From assembly GCA_012744475.1 (NCBI GenBank), contig JAAYBV010000067.1:1-64000 (forward strand): a stretch of 64,000 bases of DNA. Direction: 5' to 3'. Below, piece after piece: positions 35,293-43,942 of this stretch. A model generated the notes under the pieces. It saw nothing but the letters and a program-made list of their open reading frames with translations, did no database searches and was not told the DNA's origin. How positions within the stretch are numbered: position 1 is the first letter of the stretch; each line of letters starts with the position of its first letter. The position numbers and the translations under genes are program-made. Source of the stretch: Phycisphaerae bacterium. Lineage in GTDB: Bacteria; Planctomycetota; Phycisphaerae; Sedimentisphaerales; Anaerobacaceae.

Positions 35293-37251
35293 ATGGCAAG
35301 GGGCAAGATTGTCGCGTGCGTAACCGTGATGGCGCTCATGTGCGGTACGGTCTCAGGCGCAACCGTGTCCTGGACCAAGGGCCAGTCGCCTCCGGCGTCC
35401 TGGACACTGTCTCCGGCCAACCCGACTTCGTCGAGCGTCATCTCCTTCAGCGGACCTCTGGACGAGCCTGTCTACGGCAACAGTTGCGTGGCCGAATCCA
35501 ATCTGGGCGGAACGCCTCAACTGACAATCAACACGCTGACCCGAACGGTCAGCCTGTGGTTCCAAGGCCCAGCGCCCACCATCTGCACCCTGATTTGGAT
35601 GCCGGTCTGCGGCCTGGAGGGAACCTTCGGACCGTTGTCGGACGGCAAGTGGACGTTCCGCTGTCAGACGCTCGATATCGAGATCGAGTTCACGGTAGGC
35701 GGCGGTGGGAGTGGTGGACAGGTAGTCTACGTGGATCGCTCTGCGACCGGGCCATCGCCCAACGGATCGACGTGGTATCGCGCCTATCGAAACGTGCAGG
35801 ATGCGCTGGCCGCCGCTGCGGCCGGGGACGAGATCCGCATCGCCGACGGAACCTACGAGCCCGACCAGGGCACGGGACAGACCGCCGGCGACCGGGAGGC
35901 ATCGTTCGTTGTCCCGGACGGCGTCATCCTGCGAGGCAGCTACGCCGGCTACGGAGCGTCCAACCCCGACGCCCGGGACCCGGCGGCCCACCCGACGGTT
36001 CTCAGTGGCGATCTCAACAGCGATGATCTCTGGGGCATCCTCAACCGGGACGACAACAGCTACCATGTCGTCACCCTGGAGGGCAGCGCCACACTCGATG
36101 GTCTGACCATTGCGGACGGCCAGGCCGATGGCCCCTATCCGAACCACTATGGCGGTGGAATCCTGATCCAGGCGGGCGAGCCTGCCGTTGCGAATTGCAC
36201 CATCCGAGGCAATACGGGCGTGTACGGAGGAGGCGTTGCCGCGTTTGGGGCTTCGCCGTACCTGGCCAACTGCCAGTTGTCGGGCAATCGCGCCCTGCTC
36301 TACGGCGGCGCCCTGTACAATCACGACAGCACGACCACGCTGGCAAGCTGCCTGCTGACGGGCAACTCCGCCGGCAGCAGCAGCGTCGGCGGCGGTTCGG
36401 CCATCTGCAACATGGGAGGCGGCGCCGCCCACGTGACCGTCAGCAACTGCACTTTGGCCGACAACGTGGGGCCCTGGCCCAACGAGATCGTCCTGTTCAA
36501 CTTCAGCTACTCCGGTTCGCCAAGCGAGGCGGTGAGGATCAACAACAGCATCCTGTACAACGACGGCGGCGCGTCTCTGATCTGGAGCGACGACCCAGCC
36601 ACGGTCGTGGCCTCCTACAGCATCATCCAGGGAGGTTGGGCCGGCACAGGCAACCTGAATGTCGACCCCCGTTTCATCAGCCGAGGACTGTGGAGCATCG
36701 AGGGCGAATGGATCGACCTCGACAGCGATTATCACCTTCAGGCCACCTCACAAGGGCTCAATCACGGCAACAACAGCCTGATTCTGACCGACCATGCCGA
36801 TGTCGACGGCGACGGCAACACCAGTGAGAACCACCCGCTGGATCTGGCCGGTGCGGACCGCGTGCAGAGCAGCAAGGTTGACTCGGGCGCCTACGAGGGC
36901 TCTGCCGCCGAACCGCACCCGGAGTATGTCTGGGAAGAGCTCAGGACCTTCGAGATCACGTTCGACGTGCCGACGGGAATCACCTATCCGGTCACCCTGA
37001 ACGGATCTTACTCGCACCAGGTCGAAACCAACTTCCGTGCCGAGCTGAAGCTGGAAGTGGCGGCGGCGTCGGCCGCCGGAGGGACCTGGACCGCCTGGTT
37101 CGACCCCGAGCCGGGCCACGTCGGACCGGGAATCACAACGGTGACCTGGCGCGTCAGGGGAGAGAACGTGGACATCGGCGAGTTGACGCCCGGAGCAACG
37201 GACGTAACCGTGGCCGAGGTCACCCTGTACGTCCGGCCCGCCGCACCGTAG
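35293..37251 (+). CDS. Secreted right-handed beta-helix (choice-of-anchor-type) protein
   Basis: A 652-aa exported protein with a signal peptide at about 1-24. A 115-residue N-terminal beta domain is unassigned. From about residue 140 VYVDRSATGPSPNGSTW begins a parallel beta-helix of the polymorphic outer-membrane/choice-of-anchor type, with repeated GGxxxxxxxxxxLxNCxxxGN rungs (YGGGVAAFGASPYLANCQ). The helix closes with SENHPLDLAGADRVQ...VDSGAYEG. A beta-sandwich of about 110 residues ends the protein. AAAGGG is upstream of the ATG, and a terminator follows. Adhesion or polysaccharide binding is likely; no catalytic motif is visible. Confidence 0.75.
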   Translation: MARGKIVACVTVMALMCGTVSGATVSWTKGQSPPASWTLSPANPTSSSVISFSGPLDEPVYGNSCVAESNLGGTPQLTINTLTRTVSLWFQGPAPTICTLIWMPVCGLEGTFGPLSDGKWTFRCQTLDIEIEFTVGGGGSGGQVVYVDRSATGPSPNGSTWYRAYRNVQDALAAAAAGDEIRIADGTYEPDQGTGQTAGDREASFVVPDGVILRGSYAGYGASNPDARDPAAHPTVLSGDLNSDDLWGILNRDDNSYHVVTLEGSATLDGLTIADGQADGPYPNHYGGGILIQAGEPAVANCTIRGNTGVYGGGVAAFGASPYLANCQLSGNRALLYGGALYNHDSTTTLASCLLTGNSAGSSSVGGGSAICNMGGGAAHVTVSNCTLADNVGPWPNEIVLFNFSYSGSPSEAVRINNSILYNDGGASLIWSDDPATVVASYSIIQGGWAGTGNLNVDPRFISRGLWSIEGEWIDLDSDYHLQATSQGLNHGNNSLILTDHADVDGDGNTSENHPLDLAGADRVQSSKVDSGAYEGSAAEPHPEYVWEELRTFEITFDVPTGITYPVTLNGSYSHQVETNFRAELKLEVAAASAAGGTWTAWFDPEPGHVGPGITTVTWRVRGENVDIGELTPGATDVTVAEVTLYVRPAAP

Positions 37252-37296
37252 CGGGCACAGACGCGACACAAGCGTCGGTATCATCGCGGCCTTCCC

Positions 37297-37331
37297 AAGG
37301 GCTGTGGGCACCGCTCACAGCCCTTTTGTCT
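37297..37331 (+). terminator. Rho-independent terminator after the beta-helix gene
   Basis: AAGGGCTGTG (37297-37306) pairs with CACAGCCCTT (37316-37325) in a 10-bp stem. The 3' arm runs into TTTTGTCTT. Confidence 0.8.
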
Positions 37332-37532
37332 TGCCCCAGAATCGCCGTTTTGGTCTAATGCAACTGTCTGGGAGCGGTCGCGCCGAGCCAGTCCCAGCGA
37401 CGGCATCGCGGGAAGGCATGCCGTCGCAAAGTGGGCCGGCGGGACCCGGGATCGCCAAGTCAGGGAGGCGTTAGCGGATCGATTCAAGAAACGCATGCAA
37501 TCATGAGAGTCTTCTCGGGAAGGAGGATCGTC

Positions 37533-40427
37533 ATGTGCAGGAAATCACTTCTGGTGCTTCTGGTGGCAGTGTTGATTCTACTGGCCGTGGGCATCGCCCA
37601 AGGCCGCTTCGACCCTGCCAGAGACCCTGCCCTTCTCGGCTGGTGGTCGTTCGATGAGGGATCGGGCGCGATCGCCGCCGATGGCTCGGGCAATGGCAAC
37701 GACGGCACCCTCAACGGCGACCCACTGTGGGTCCCCGGGGTCCATGGCACCGCCCTGCAATTCGACGGGCAGAACGCCTACGTCGGCACCGGCAAGAGCC
37801 TGCTCAACAATCTGACCGGCTTCACCATGGCCGGTTGGGTCAGCGCCGGCAACACGGGTGTCTACTCGAGCCTGTTCGGCCAGAATGACCTGATCGAGTT
37901 CGGGTTCACAACGGAGAGCGGCGGACAGCTTGGAACCTGGATGGCGGGAAACGGCTGGGCATTCGTCGGCGCCAACTATGGCTTCACCTATCCGTCGTGG
38001 CATCATCTTGTGCTGGCAGGAGACGAGACACGAATCGCCCTCTATATCGACGGCCAGGAACAGGCCAGCGATGAAGGCGGCATGTCGAGCGGCACCTCCT
38101 CCTACTTCTTCAGCATCGGGGGCAACGTCTTCAACGCGACCGGTGACTGGTTCCAGGGCGAGATCGACGACGTCTGGCTCTTTGGCCGAGCGTTGACCGT
38201 GGCGGAGATTCGGACCCTGATGAAAGGTCCGGGCGGGCCCGGCCTGGCAACGGGTCCGCGCCCGGCCGACGAGGCCGTAGACGTGCCTCGCGATGTCGTG
38301 CTGGGCTGGACGCCCGGGGAATACGCCGCGACGCATGACGTCTACTTCGGGACCGCATTCGATGACGTGAATCTGGCCAGCCGGGGCGGTCCTTCCGGCG
38401 TGCTGGTCAGTCAGAACCAGACAGCGGCGGCATACGATCCGGCGGGCCTCCTCGACTTCGGGCAGACGTACTACTGGCGAATCGACGAAGTCAACGCGCC
38501 ACCCGACAGCACCATCCTGAAAGGCAACGTCTGGAGCTTCACGACCGAGCCATTCGCATATCCGGCCCGCAACATCACTGCGACGACCAACGGCGCCTCG
38601 GACGAAGGGGCCGGCCCGGAGAACACCGTCAATGGCTCCGGGCTCGACGGCGACGACCGCCACTCCATCGAGACCACTGACATGTGGCTCGCAACACCCG
38701 CCACTGAAGACCCTCTGTGGATTCAGTACGAGTTCGAAAGAGTCCTCAAACTGCATGAACTGCACGTCTGGAACTACAACGTCCAGTTCGAGAAGGCCCT
38801 TGGTTTCGGAATCAAGAATGCCACGATCGAGTACTCCACCGACGGCGCAACGTGGGCGGTGCTGGGCGATTTCGAATTCGCCCAGGCAACAGCCAAGGCA
38901 GGCTATGCCAGCAACACGACCGTCGATCTTGCCGGGGTGGCCGCCAGGTACGTCCGGCTCGTCGTCAACACCGGCTTCGGCCCGATGGGCCAGTACGGCC
39001 TCAGCGAGGTCCGTTTCACCTACATTCCCGTCCAGCCGCAAGAGCCGCAGCCGGCCGATGGAGCGACCGGGATCGCCCCGGACGTCACTCTCACCTGGCG
39101 CGCTGGCCGAGAGGCCTCCTCGCACGAGGTATATCTTGGCGCCGCTCCGGACGCGATGACCCTGGCGGGCACCGTCGCCACAGCCGGCTTCACACCCACG
39201 GATCTGGAGTTCGCAAGCACCTATTACTGGCAGATTGTGGAGGTCAACGACGCCGAGGCGATCCCCTCGTGGACAGGCGATCTCTGGAGCTTTTCGACGC
39301 AGGACTACGCCGTCATCGACGATTTCGAGAGCTACACCGACGATCTCGATGCCGGCCAAGCCATCTTCGACACCTGGGTCGACGGCTGGGTCAACAGCAG
39401 CGGTTCGACCGTCGGCTACATCGAGGCCCCGTTCGCCGAGCAGCGCATCGTTCACGGCGGCCAGCAATCCATGCCGCTGCAATACGACAATACGGCTTCC
39501 CCCTGGTATTCCGAGGCCGGGCGGACGTGGGACGCGCCTCAGGACTGGACCATCCACGGGGCCGATACTCTCGTACTGCACATCCAGGGCAGAGCGCCGG
39601 CGTTTCTGGAGACCGCCGACGGTCAGATCCTCATGAACGCCATCGGATCGGACATCTGGGACAGCGCCGATGAATTTCGCTTCGCCTGCATGAGACTGAG
39701 CGGCAACGGTTCCATCGTCGCGCGCGTCGACAGCGTACTGAACTCCAATGCTTGGGCCAAGGCCGGCGTGATGATCCGCGAAGGCCTGGAGGCCGGCTCC
39801 AAGCACGCGATGGTGGTCGTCACGCCGAGCAGCGGCATCTCCTTCCAGCGACGGCCCACCGCGAATGCGGCCAGCGAGAATTCTGACGCCGCCGGCCTGG
39901 CGGTTCCGTACTGGGTCAAACTGACGCGAACAGGCAACGTGTTCTCCGCGCAGCGGTCGGCGGATGGCGTCACGTGGGTAGACATCGCGGCCACCGCCCC
40001 GGTCAGCATCCCGATGGCGGCCGACGTCTACATCGGCCTGGCCCTGACCAGCCACGACACCGCCATCTCGACGGGCGCCGAGTTCTCCAACGTCTCCACG
40101 ACCGGGAATGTCACCGGCCCCTGGCAAATCGCGGAGATCGGCATGACGCAGCCGGCAGGCAATTCGGCCGAGCCGCTCTACATCGCCGTCGAGGACAGCG
40201 CCGGCAAGGTCAAGGTAATCCCGCATCCGGATGCCATCGCCACCGCCAGACCCGGCTGGCGCGCGTGGCAGATTCCGCTGAGCGATCTCGAATCGGCCGG
40301 CCTGAAGACCGACAGCATTCGGGCCATCTCCATCGGAGTAGGCAACCGTGAAAGTCCGATCGCCGGCGGCAGTGGTCTGGTCTTCGTCGATGACATCGGA
40401 TTCGGAAGGCCGGCGGAGACAGACTGA
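37533..40427 (+). CDS. Modular secreted LamG/discoidin protein
   Basis: A 964-aa exported protein. The signal peptide is at about 1-22. A LamG-like concanavalin fold lies at about 28-215 (LLGWWSFDEGSGAIAADGSG, GEIDDVWLFGRALTVAEI). Two similar Ig/FN3-like units start with RPADEAVDVPRDVVLGWTPG (about 235-340) and QPADGATGIAPDVTLTWRAG (about 510-600). A discoidin/F5-8-like domain lies between them (LDGDDRHSIETTDMW, ARYVRLVVNTGF). The C-terminal ~340 residues are a further lectin-like beta region ending VFVDDIGFGRP. AGGAGG six bases upstream fixes the ATG at 37533 rather than 37503. Probably a carbohydrate-binding exoprotein. Confidence 0.85.
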   Translation: MCRKSLLVLLVAVLILLAVGIAQGRFDPARDPALLGWWSFDEGSGAIAADGSGNGNDGTLNGDPLWVPGVHGTALQFDGQNAYVGTGKSLLNNLTGFTMAGWVSAGNTGVYSSLFGQNDLIEFGFTTESGGQLGTWMAGNGWAFVGANYGFTYPSWHHLVLAGDETRIALYIDGQEQASDEGGMSSGTSSYFFSIGGNVFNATGDWFQGEIDDVWLFGRALTVAEIRTLMKGPGGPGLATGPRPADEAVDVPRDVVLGWTPGEYAATHDVYFGTAFDDVNLASRGGPSGVLVSQNQTAAAYDPAGLLDFGQTYYWRIDEVNAPPDSTILKGNVWSFTTEPFAYPARNITATTNGASDEGAGPENTVNGSGLDGDDRHSIETTDMWLATPATEDPLWIQYEFERVLKLHELHVWNYNVQFEKALGFGIKNATIEYSTDGATWAVLGDFEFAQATAKAGYASNTTVDLAGVAARYVRLVVNTGFGPMGQYGLSEVRFTYIPVQPQEPQPADGATGIAPDVTLTWRAGREASSHEVYLGAAPDAMTLAGTVATAGFTPTDLEFASTYYWQIVEVNDAEAIPSWTGDLWSFSTQDYAVIDDFESYTDDLDAGQAIFDTWVDGWVNSSGSTVGYIEAPFAEQRIVHGGQQSMPLQYDNTASPWYSEAGRTWDAPQDWTIHGADTLVLHIQGRAPAFLETADGQILMNAIGSDIWDSADEFRFACMRLSGNGSIVARVDSVLNSNAWAKAGVMIREGLEAGSKHAMVVVTPSSGISFQRRPTANAASENSDAAGLAVPYWVKLTRTGNVFSAQRSADGVTWVDIAATAPVSIPMAADVYIGLALTSHDTAISTGAEFSNVSTTGNVTGPWQIAEIGMTQPAGNSAEPLYIAVEDSAGKVKVIPHPDAIATARPGWRAWQIPLSDLESAGLKTDSIRAISIGVGNRESPIAGGSGLVFVDDIGFGRPAETD

Positions 40428-40616
40428 TCCATGATCCGCCGAGGCAACCGGCGCATCGGCCCGAGAGTCACGACGGGGGCCGTGGGCCGATTACACTCTG
40501 TGGCGGTGACAGCGCGGCCTGCCTCAAGGGAAATGTTGTTGCCTCGCACGGGCGGACAGGTAAGATAGCAGGCCGATGGATGGTGACAACGACACGAAGA
40601 AGGATCATGCAGATCG

Positions 40617-41486
40617 ATGAAGTTCGGCATCATCGCCAATCCCAAGTCCGGCGCGACCAGCGTCGCACGCAAGGCGGAGACCTTGCGAAAGGCCTCGCAG
40701 ATTCTCGGCGGCGATACCGTGCTGGCGGGTCTGGACACCACCTCACGAGAGGAGTTTCTGCTCTGCGCTCAGGACCTGGCGGAGAAGGTCGATGTCATGA
40801 TCGTCGCGGGCGGTGATGGAACGTTCTCGGACATCATCAACGCGGTCGGCTCCGATGTGACTCTCTCGTACATACCGCTCGGCTCCGGCTGCGCCCTGCG
40901 ATACGCGCTGGACCTGCCCCCGCAGGTGACGCGCATCGCCAGACAGATTCGCGACGGACGGCTTCACGAACTCGACCTGATCCTGTGCGATGAGTCCGTC
41001 AAGGCCTTCATGGCCAGCGTGGGACTGGAAGCCGACATCCTGCACCGCCGGGAGACCCTTCAGGCCGGCGGGGTGCGCGGTCCCCACGCCTATGCGATGG
41101 CCACGTTCGGCTCGTTCTTCGCCGATCTGGAGCGCACCGACATGACGATTACGGTCGATGATCGCACGTTCGTCGTGCCGGGCGCCGTCACCGCCATCGT
41201 GACCAAGATCGCCTATTACGGATACAACATGAAGATCGTGCCGGATGCGGTCTTTGACGACCGGCACCTTCATCTGCTGGCGATCAACTCCGGCTGGGCC
41301 GAACTCGTTCAGAGCCTGGCCACATCCTTTATGGAAGGCAACCGGTTCGGCCGACACGAGAAGGGTCGCCAGATCCGAATCGCCATGTCACAACCCAGGC
41401 ATGCCCAAACCGACGGCAACCTCTATCGTCAAGGGACGGAGTTCAACTTCCGCGTCCTGCCCAAAGCATTGAAGATGTGGTACTGA
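40617..41486 (+). CDS. Diacylglycerol/sphingosine-kinase-family lipid kinase
   Basis: A 289-aa protein of the DAGK/LCB5 catalytic family. It starts MKFGIIANPKSGATSV (NPKSG nucleotide-fold loop). The signature VIVAGGDGTFSDIINAV carries GGDGT, and IPLGSGCALRYAL replaces the usual PLGTGND. The enzyme presumably phosphorylates a lipid head group at the cytoplasmic membrane face. The glycine-rich LGSGCALRYAL variant may shift substrate specificity. The gene stands alone, 190 bp after the LamG gene. Confidence 0.85.
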   Translation: MKFGIIANPKSGATSVARKAETLRKASQILGGDTVLAGLDTTSREEFLLCAQDLAEKVDVMIVAGGDGTFSDIINAVGSDVTLSYIPLGSGCALRYALDLPPQVTRIARQIRDGRLHELDLILCDESVKAFMASVGLEADILHRRETLQAGGVRGPHAYAMATFGSFFADLERTDMTITVDDRTFVVPGAVTAIVTKIAYYGYNMKIVPDAVFDDRHLHLLAINSGWAELVQSLATSFMEGNRFGRHEKGRQIRIAMSQPRHAQTDGNLYRQGTEFNFRVLPKALKMWY

Positions 41487-41551
41487 TCTGCGCGCTTGAC
41501 ACGGTACGAACTCGCGACTGCGCTCATGCTGCGCGGCTGGGGGACGAGCTA

Positions 41552-42412
41552 TTACGGCTTCTGGACCTGGCCCGTCATGGGCACAAACCGGACGGGCATG
41601 ACCTCCCGCCGGTCCAGTTGCCCCTTGGCGTCTTTTGTGATCAGGATCAGGTACTGAAAACCGATCTCGTTGCTGACGGGCAGGATCATCCTGCCCCCAG
41701 GCTTGAGCTGCTCGATCAGCGGAGGCGGAACACGGTCGGCGGCGGCGGTGCCGATGATCGCGTCGAAAGGCCCCTTCTCCGGCCAGCCGTAGAATCCATC
41801 CCCTGCTCGGACGAAAACGTTCAAGTATCCCAAGTCCTTCAGACGTACTCTCGCTGTCTCGGCGAGCGTCTCGACGATCTCGACGGTGTAGACACGGCGA
41901 GCGATCTCGGCGCACACGGCAGCCTGGTAGCCGGACCCCGTCCCAATCTCCAGGACGACGGCGTTCGGGTCGAGCTTCAGGGCCTCCGTCATGAACGCCA
42001 CGATGTAGGGCTGGCTGATGGTTTGACCTTCTCCGATAGCCAGCGGATTGTCGTCGTACGCATTCCGTTGCTGGGCCGTCGGAACAAACGCGTGCCGGGG
42101 CACGACCTGCATCGCCTTGAGCACGTTCGGGTCTTTGACTTCGCGGCGACGAATCTGCAGATCCACCATCCTCTGGCGATCCGCAACCCGCTCGCCGAAG
42201 GCCCTGTGACTGTGGTCGGGGCGGCTCGATTGCGTCTCATTCGGTTCGGAAGCCCCCTCCTGCTCTTCGGTGCCCTGGTGTTCGGTAACGGAAAGCGAGA
42301 CCGGTTCCCTTGCCGTGTGGCGACTGAACCAGAGAGACAACAGCAGCACCACGGCGAAGAGGAGTCCAAAGTGCTCGCGTGGGCCTATCTTCCTGCGATT
42401 CGTAGCAGCCAT
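41552..42412 (-). CDS. Membrane-anchored protein-L-isoaspartate O-methyltransferase
   Basis: A 286-aa protein. An N-terminal extension of about 75 residues has a basic start, a transmembrane segment (HFGLLFAVVLLLSLWF) and a charged linker. It is followed by a PCMT domain with motif I VLEIGTGSGYQAAV, RHAFVP and LKPGGRMILPVS. PCMT repairs isoaspartyl residues using S-adenosylmethionine. Positive-inside topology would put the catalytic domain outside the cytoplasm. The ATG at 42412 is nine bases behind a G-run. An in-frame ATG at 42418 is possible. The cofactor supply outside the cell is the open question. Confidence 0.85.
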   Translation of the reverse strand: MAATNRRKIGPREHFGLLFAVVLLLSLWFSRHTAREPVSLSVTEHQGTEEQEGASEPNETQSSRPDHSHRAFGERVADRQRMVDLQIRRREVKDPNVLKAMQVVPRHAFVPTAQQRNAYDDNPLAIGEGQTISQPYIVAFMTEALKLDPNAVVLEIGTGSGYQAAVCAEIARRVYTVEIVETLAETARVRLKDLGYLNVFVRAGDGFYGWPEKGPFDAIIGTAAADRVPPPLIEQLKPGGRMILPVSNEIGFQYLILITKDAKGQLDRREVMPVRFVPMTGQVQKP

Positions 42413-42548
42413 GGCCATATCCCCCTGCGACAATCCTGCGTATCTAATGGATACGATGATCGCTACGACTTTGTGCCCCTATTGTATGTTCGGGCCGAAT
42501 GAATTGCACGTCCAAATCCTGCGTTGGGCCATCGATACTTGCGGCCAT

Positions 42549-42720
42549 GTGTCTGTGAAACTAACCTGGCAGCCGTGTGGCAGCGGCAAGCGCAGGCTTG
42601 CCGATGGTGATACGCATGCCATCGAAGCCATCGGCAAACTCCGCCTTGCTCCGTTTGCCGCTGCCACACAGGGCGCTCCGTGGTGGAAAACGGGCCTTGC
42701 CGCGAAATTCGCACAGACAC
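42549..42720. mobile_element. 172-bp MITE-like inverted-repeat element, copy 2
   Basis: Termini GTGTCTGTG (42549-42557) and CACAGACAC (42712-42720) are 9-bp inverted repeats. The element is flanked by direct repeats GCGGCCAT at 42541-42548 and 42721-42728, an 8-bp target-site duplication. It holds the 94-nt core (42576-42669) shared with copy 1 at the start of the window. The core is an imperfect palindrome with 14-bp inner inverted repeats. It has no coding capacity, so mobility would depend on a transposase elsewhere. Confidence 0.75.
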
Positions 42721-42872
42721 GCGGCCATCCTACCGGGACTTTTTTGATGAAAAGGCGGGGGCGGACGTCTATAGTTGAGACAGGCTTCGGTGCGGCCGGA
42801 GTCCGACGTCGCGGTCGCGTCCGTGCGGCCGCGATGCCCCATGCGGGTTTCCGACAAGAGGAGATCGACGTC

Positions 42873-43913
42873 ATGACGTGGTCCACAGTCCTTTCTCTGC
42901 TCGTCGCGACCGTGGTTCTTCTGCCGAGCGCCCAGCCGAGCAGACCGGTGGCGCCCGATTCAGGATCACCCCGCGTGGTCCGCCTGGCAATTACCCCAGC
43001 GCAACTCGGCGCCGCCAAGTCGCTGTCGCTGCTTCCCAGGTCCGAGGAACTGACCGATGGCGACGGAGCAGAGTTATACGCCAAGGCGGTACAGGCCCTT
43101 CCGCAAGGGCTGAAGACCGATCAGGTGCAGCAATGGCTCGGCGCGCCGCTGGATGAACTGCCGGCGGCGGACGTGCAGGCGATTCTCCAGCAGGCGAAGA
43201 CCTCCCTGGAGTTGGCAAGCCAGGGCGCCAAGTGCAAAAGCTGCGAGTGGCCCCCCTTCCAGTCGGGAACGATGCCCGCCGGCCTCAGCGGATACCGCGA
43301 TTTGGCGCGTCTGCTCTGTCTCCGCGCGCGTCTCCAGATCGCGCAGAGGCAATATGACGATGCGGTCGGCACGATACGGACCGGTCTGGCGATGGCCCGC
43401 CACGTGGGACAAGGCCCGACCGTCGTGCAGGGATTGGTCGGCGTCGCGATCGCAGCGATGGTGCTTCGCTGCGCCGAGGACGTGGCCCAGGCGCCGGGCA
43501 GTCCGAACCTCTACCATGCCATACAGGCGCTGCCGCGTCCCCTGATCGACCTGAACCAGCCGATCTCGACCGAGCTGAAGAGCCTCGACGCGAACTCACA
43601 ATACAGCGAGGCGACGCGCAACATGATGCGAAGACAGATGGAATCCTCCTTCGACCGGGTCCGCCAACTGATGAACCGGCTCGACGGGACGGTCGCAGCA
43701 ACCCAGCGCATCGAGGCGCTGCGTCACCACGTCGCCATGCACGATGGCTCGCTTCCCGCCCGGCTTGCCGACATCGCGGACGTGGAGCTTCCCGCCGACG
43801 AGAAACCGTTTGTGTACCGCCTCGACGAATCGAAGGCCGTGCTGGAGGTCTCGCCTCCCAAGGGCGGCCGATCCAAGGACGCGATCCGCTACGAAATCAC
43901 GGTCGCCCGTTAG
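42873..43913 (+). CDS. Exported helical protein related to the HAAS-like paralogues
   Basis: A 346-aa protein with a signal peptide (about 1-24). It lacks the HAAS-like domain but shares the pattern of the exported part of the 27849 and 31544 proteins: ELYAKAVQALP, a short helical-repeat section (IAQRQYDDAVGTIRTGLAMA, then VVQGLVGVAIAAMVLRCAEDV), and a C-terminal RIEALRHHVAMHDGSLPARL. AGGAG precedes the ATG by nine bases. It is convergent with no regulator nearby. Function unknown. Confidence 0.65.
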   Translation: MTWSTVLSLLVATVVLLPSAQPSRPVAPDSGSPRVVRLAITPAQLGAAKSLSLLPRSEELTDGDGAELYAKAVQALPQGLKTDQVQQWLGAPLDELPAADVQAILQQAKTSLELASQGAKCKSCEWPPFQSGTMPAGLSGYRDLARLLCLRARLQIAQRQYDDAVGTIRTGLAMARHVGQGPTVVQGLVGVAIAAMVLRCAEDVAQAPGSPNLYHAIQALPRPLIDLNQPISTELKSLDANSQYSEATRNMMRRQMESSFDRVRQLMNRLDGTVAATQRIEALRHHVAMHDGSLPARLADIADVELPADEKPFVYRLDESKAVLEVSPPKGGRSKDAIRYEITVAR

Positions 43914-43942
43914 CAGCGGCCGGCACGGCACAGGTGTACTGC

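Noticed and set aside
37578-40226. 882-codon minus-strand frame opposite the LamG protein
   Set aside because: Antisense shadow; composition follows the reverse complement of Gly/Asp-rich coding sequence and no motif is seen.
42576-42669. CRISPR-like or riboswitch reading of the repeated 94-nt core
   Set aside because: Only two dispersed copies, palindromic, no spacer array, and terminal repeats plus target duplication fit a MITE better.
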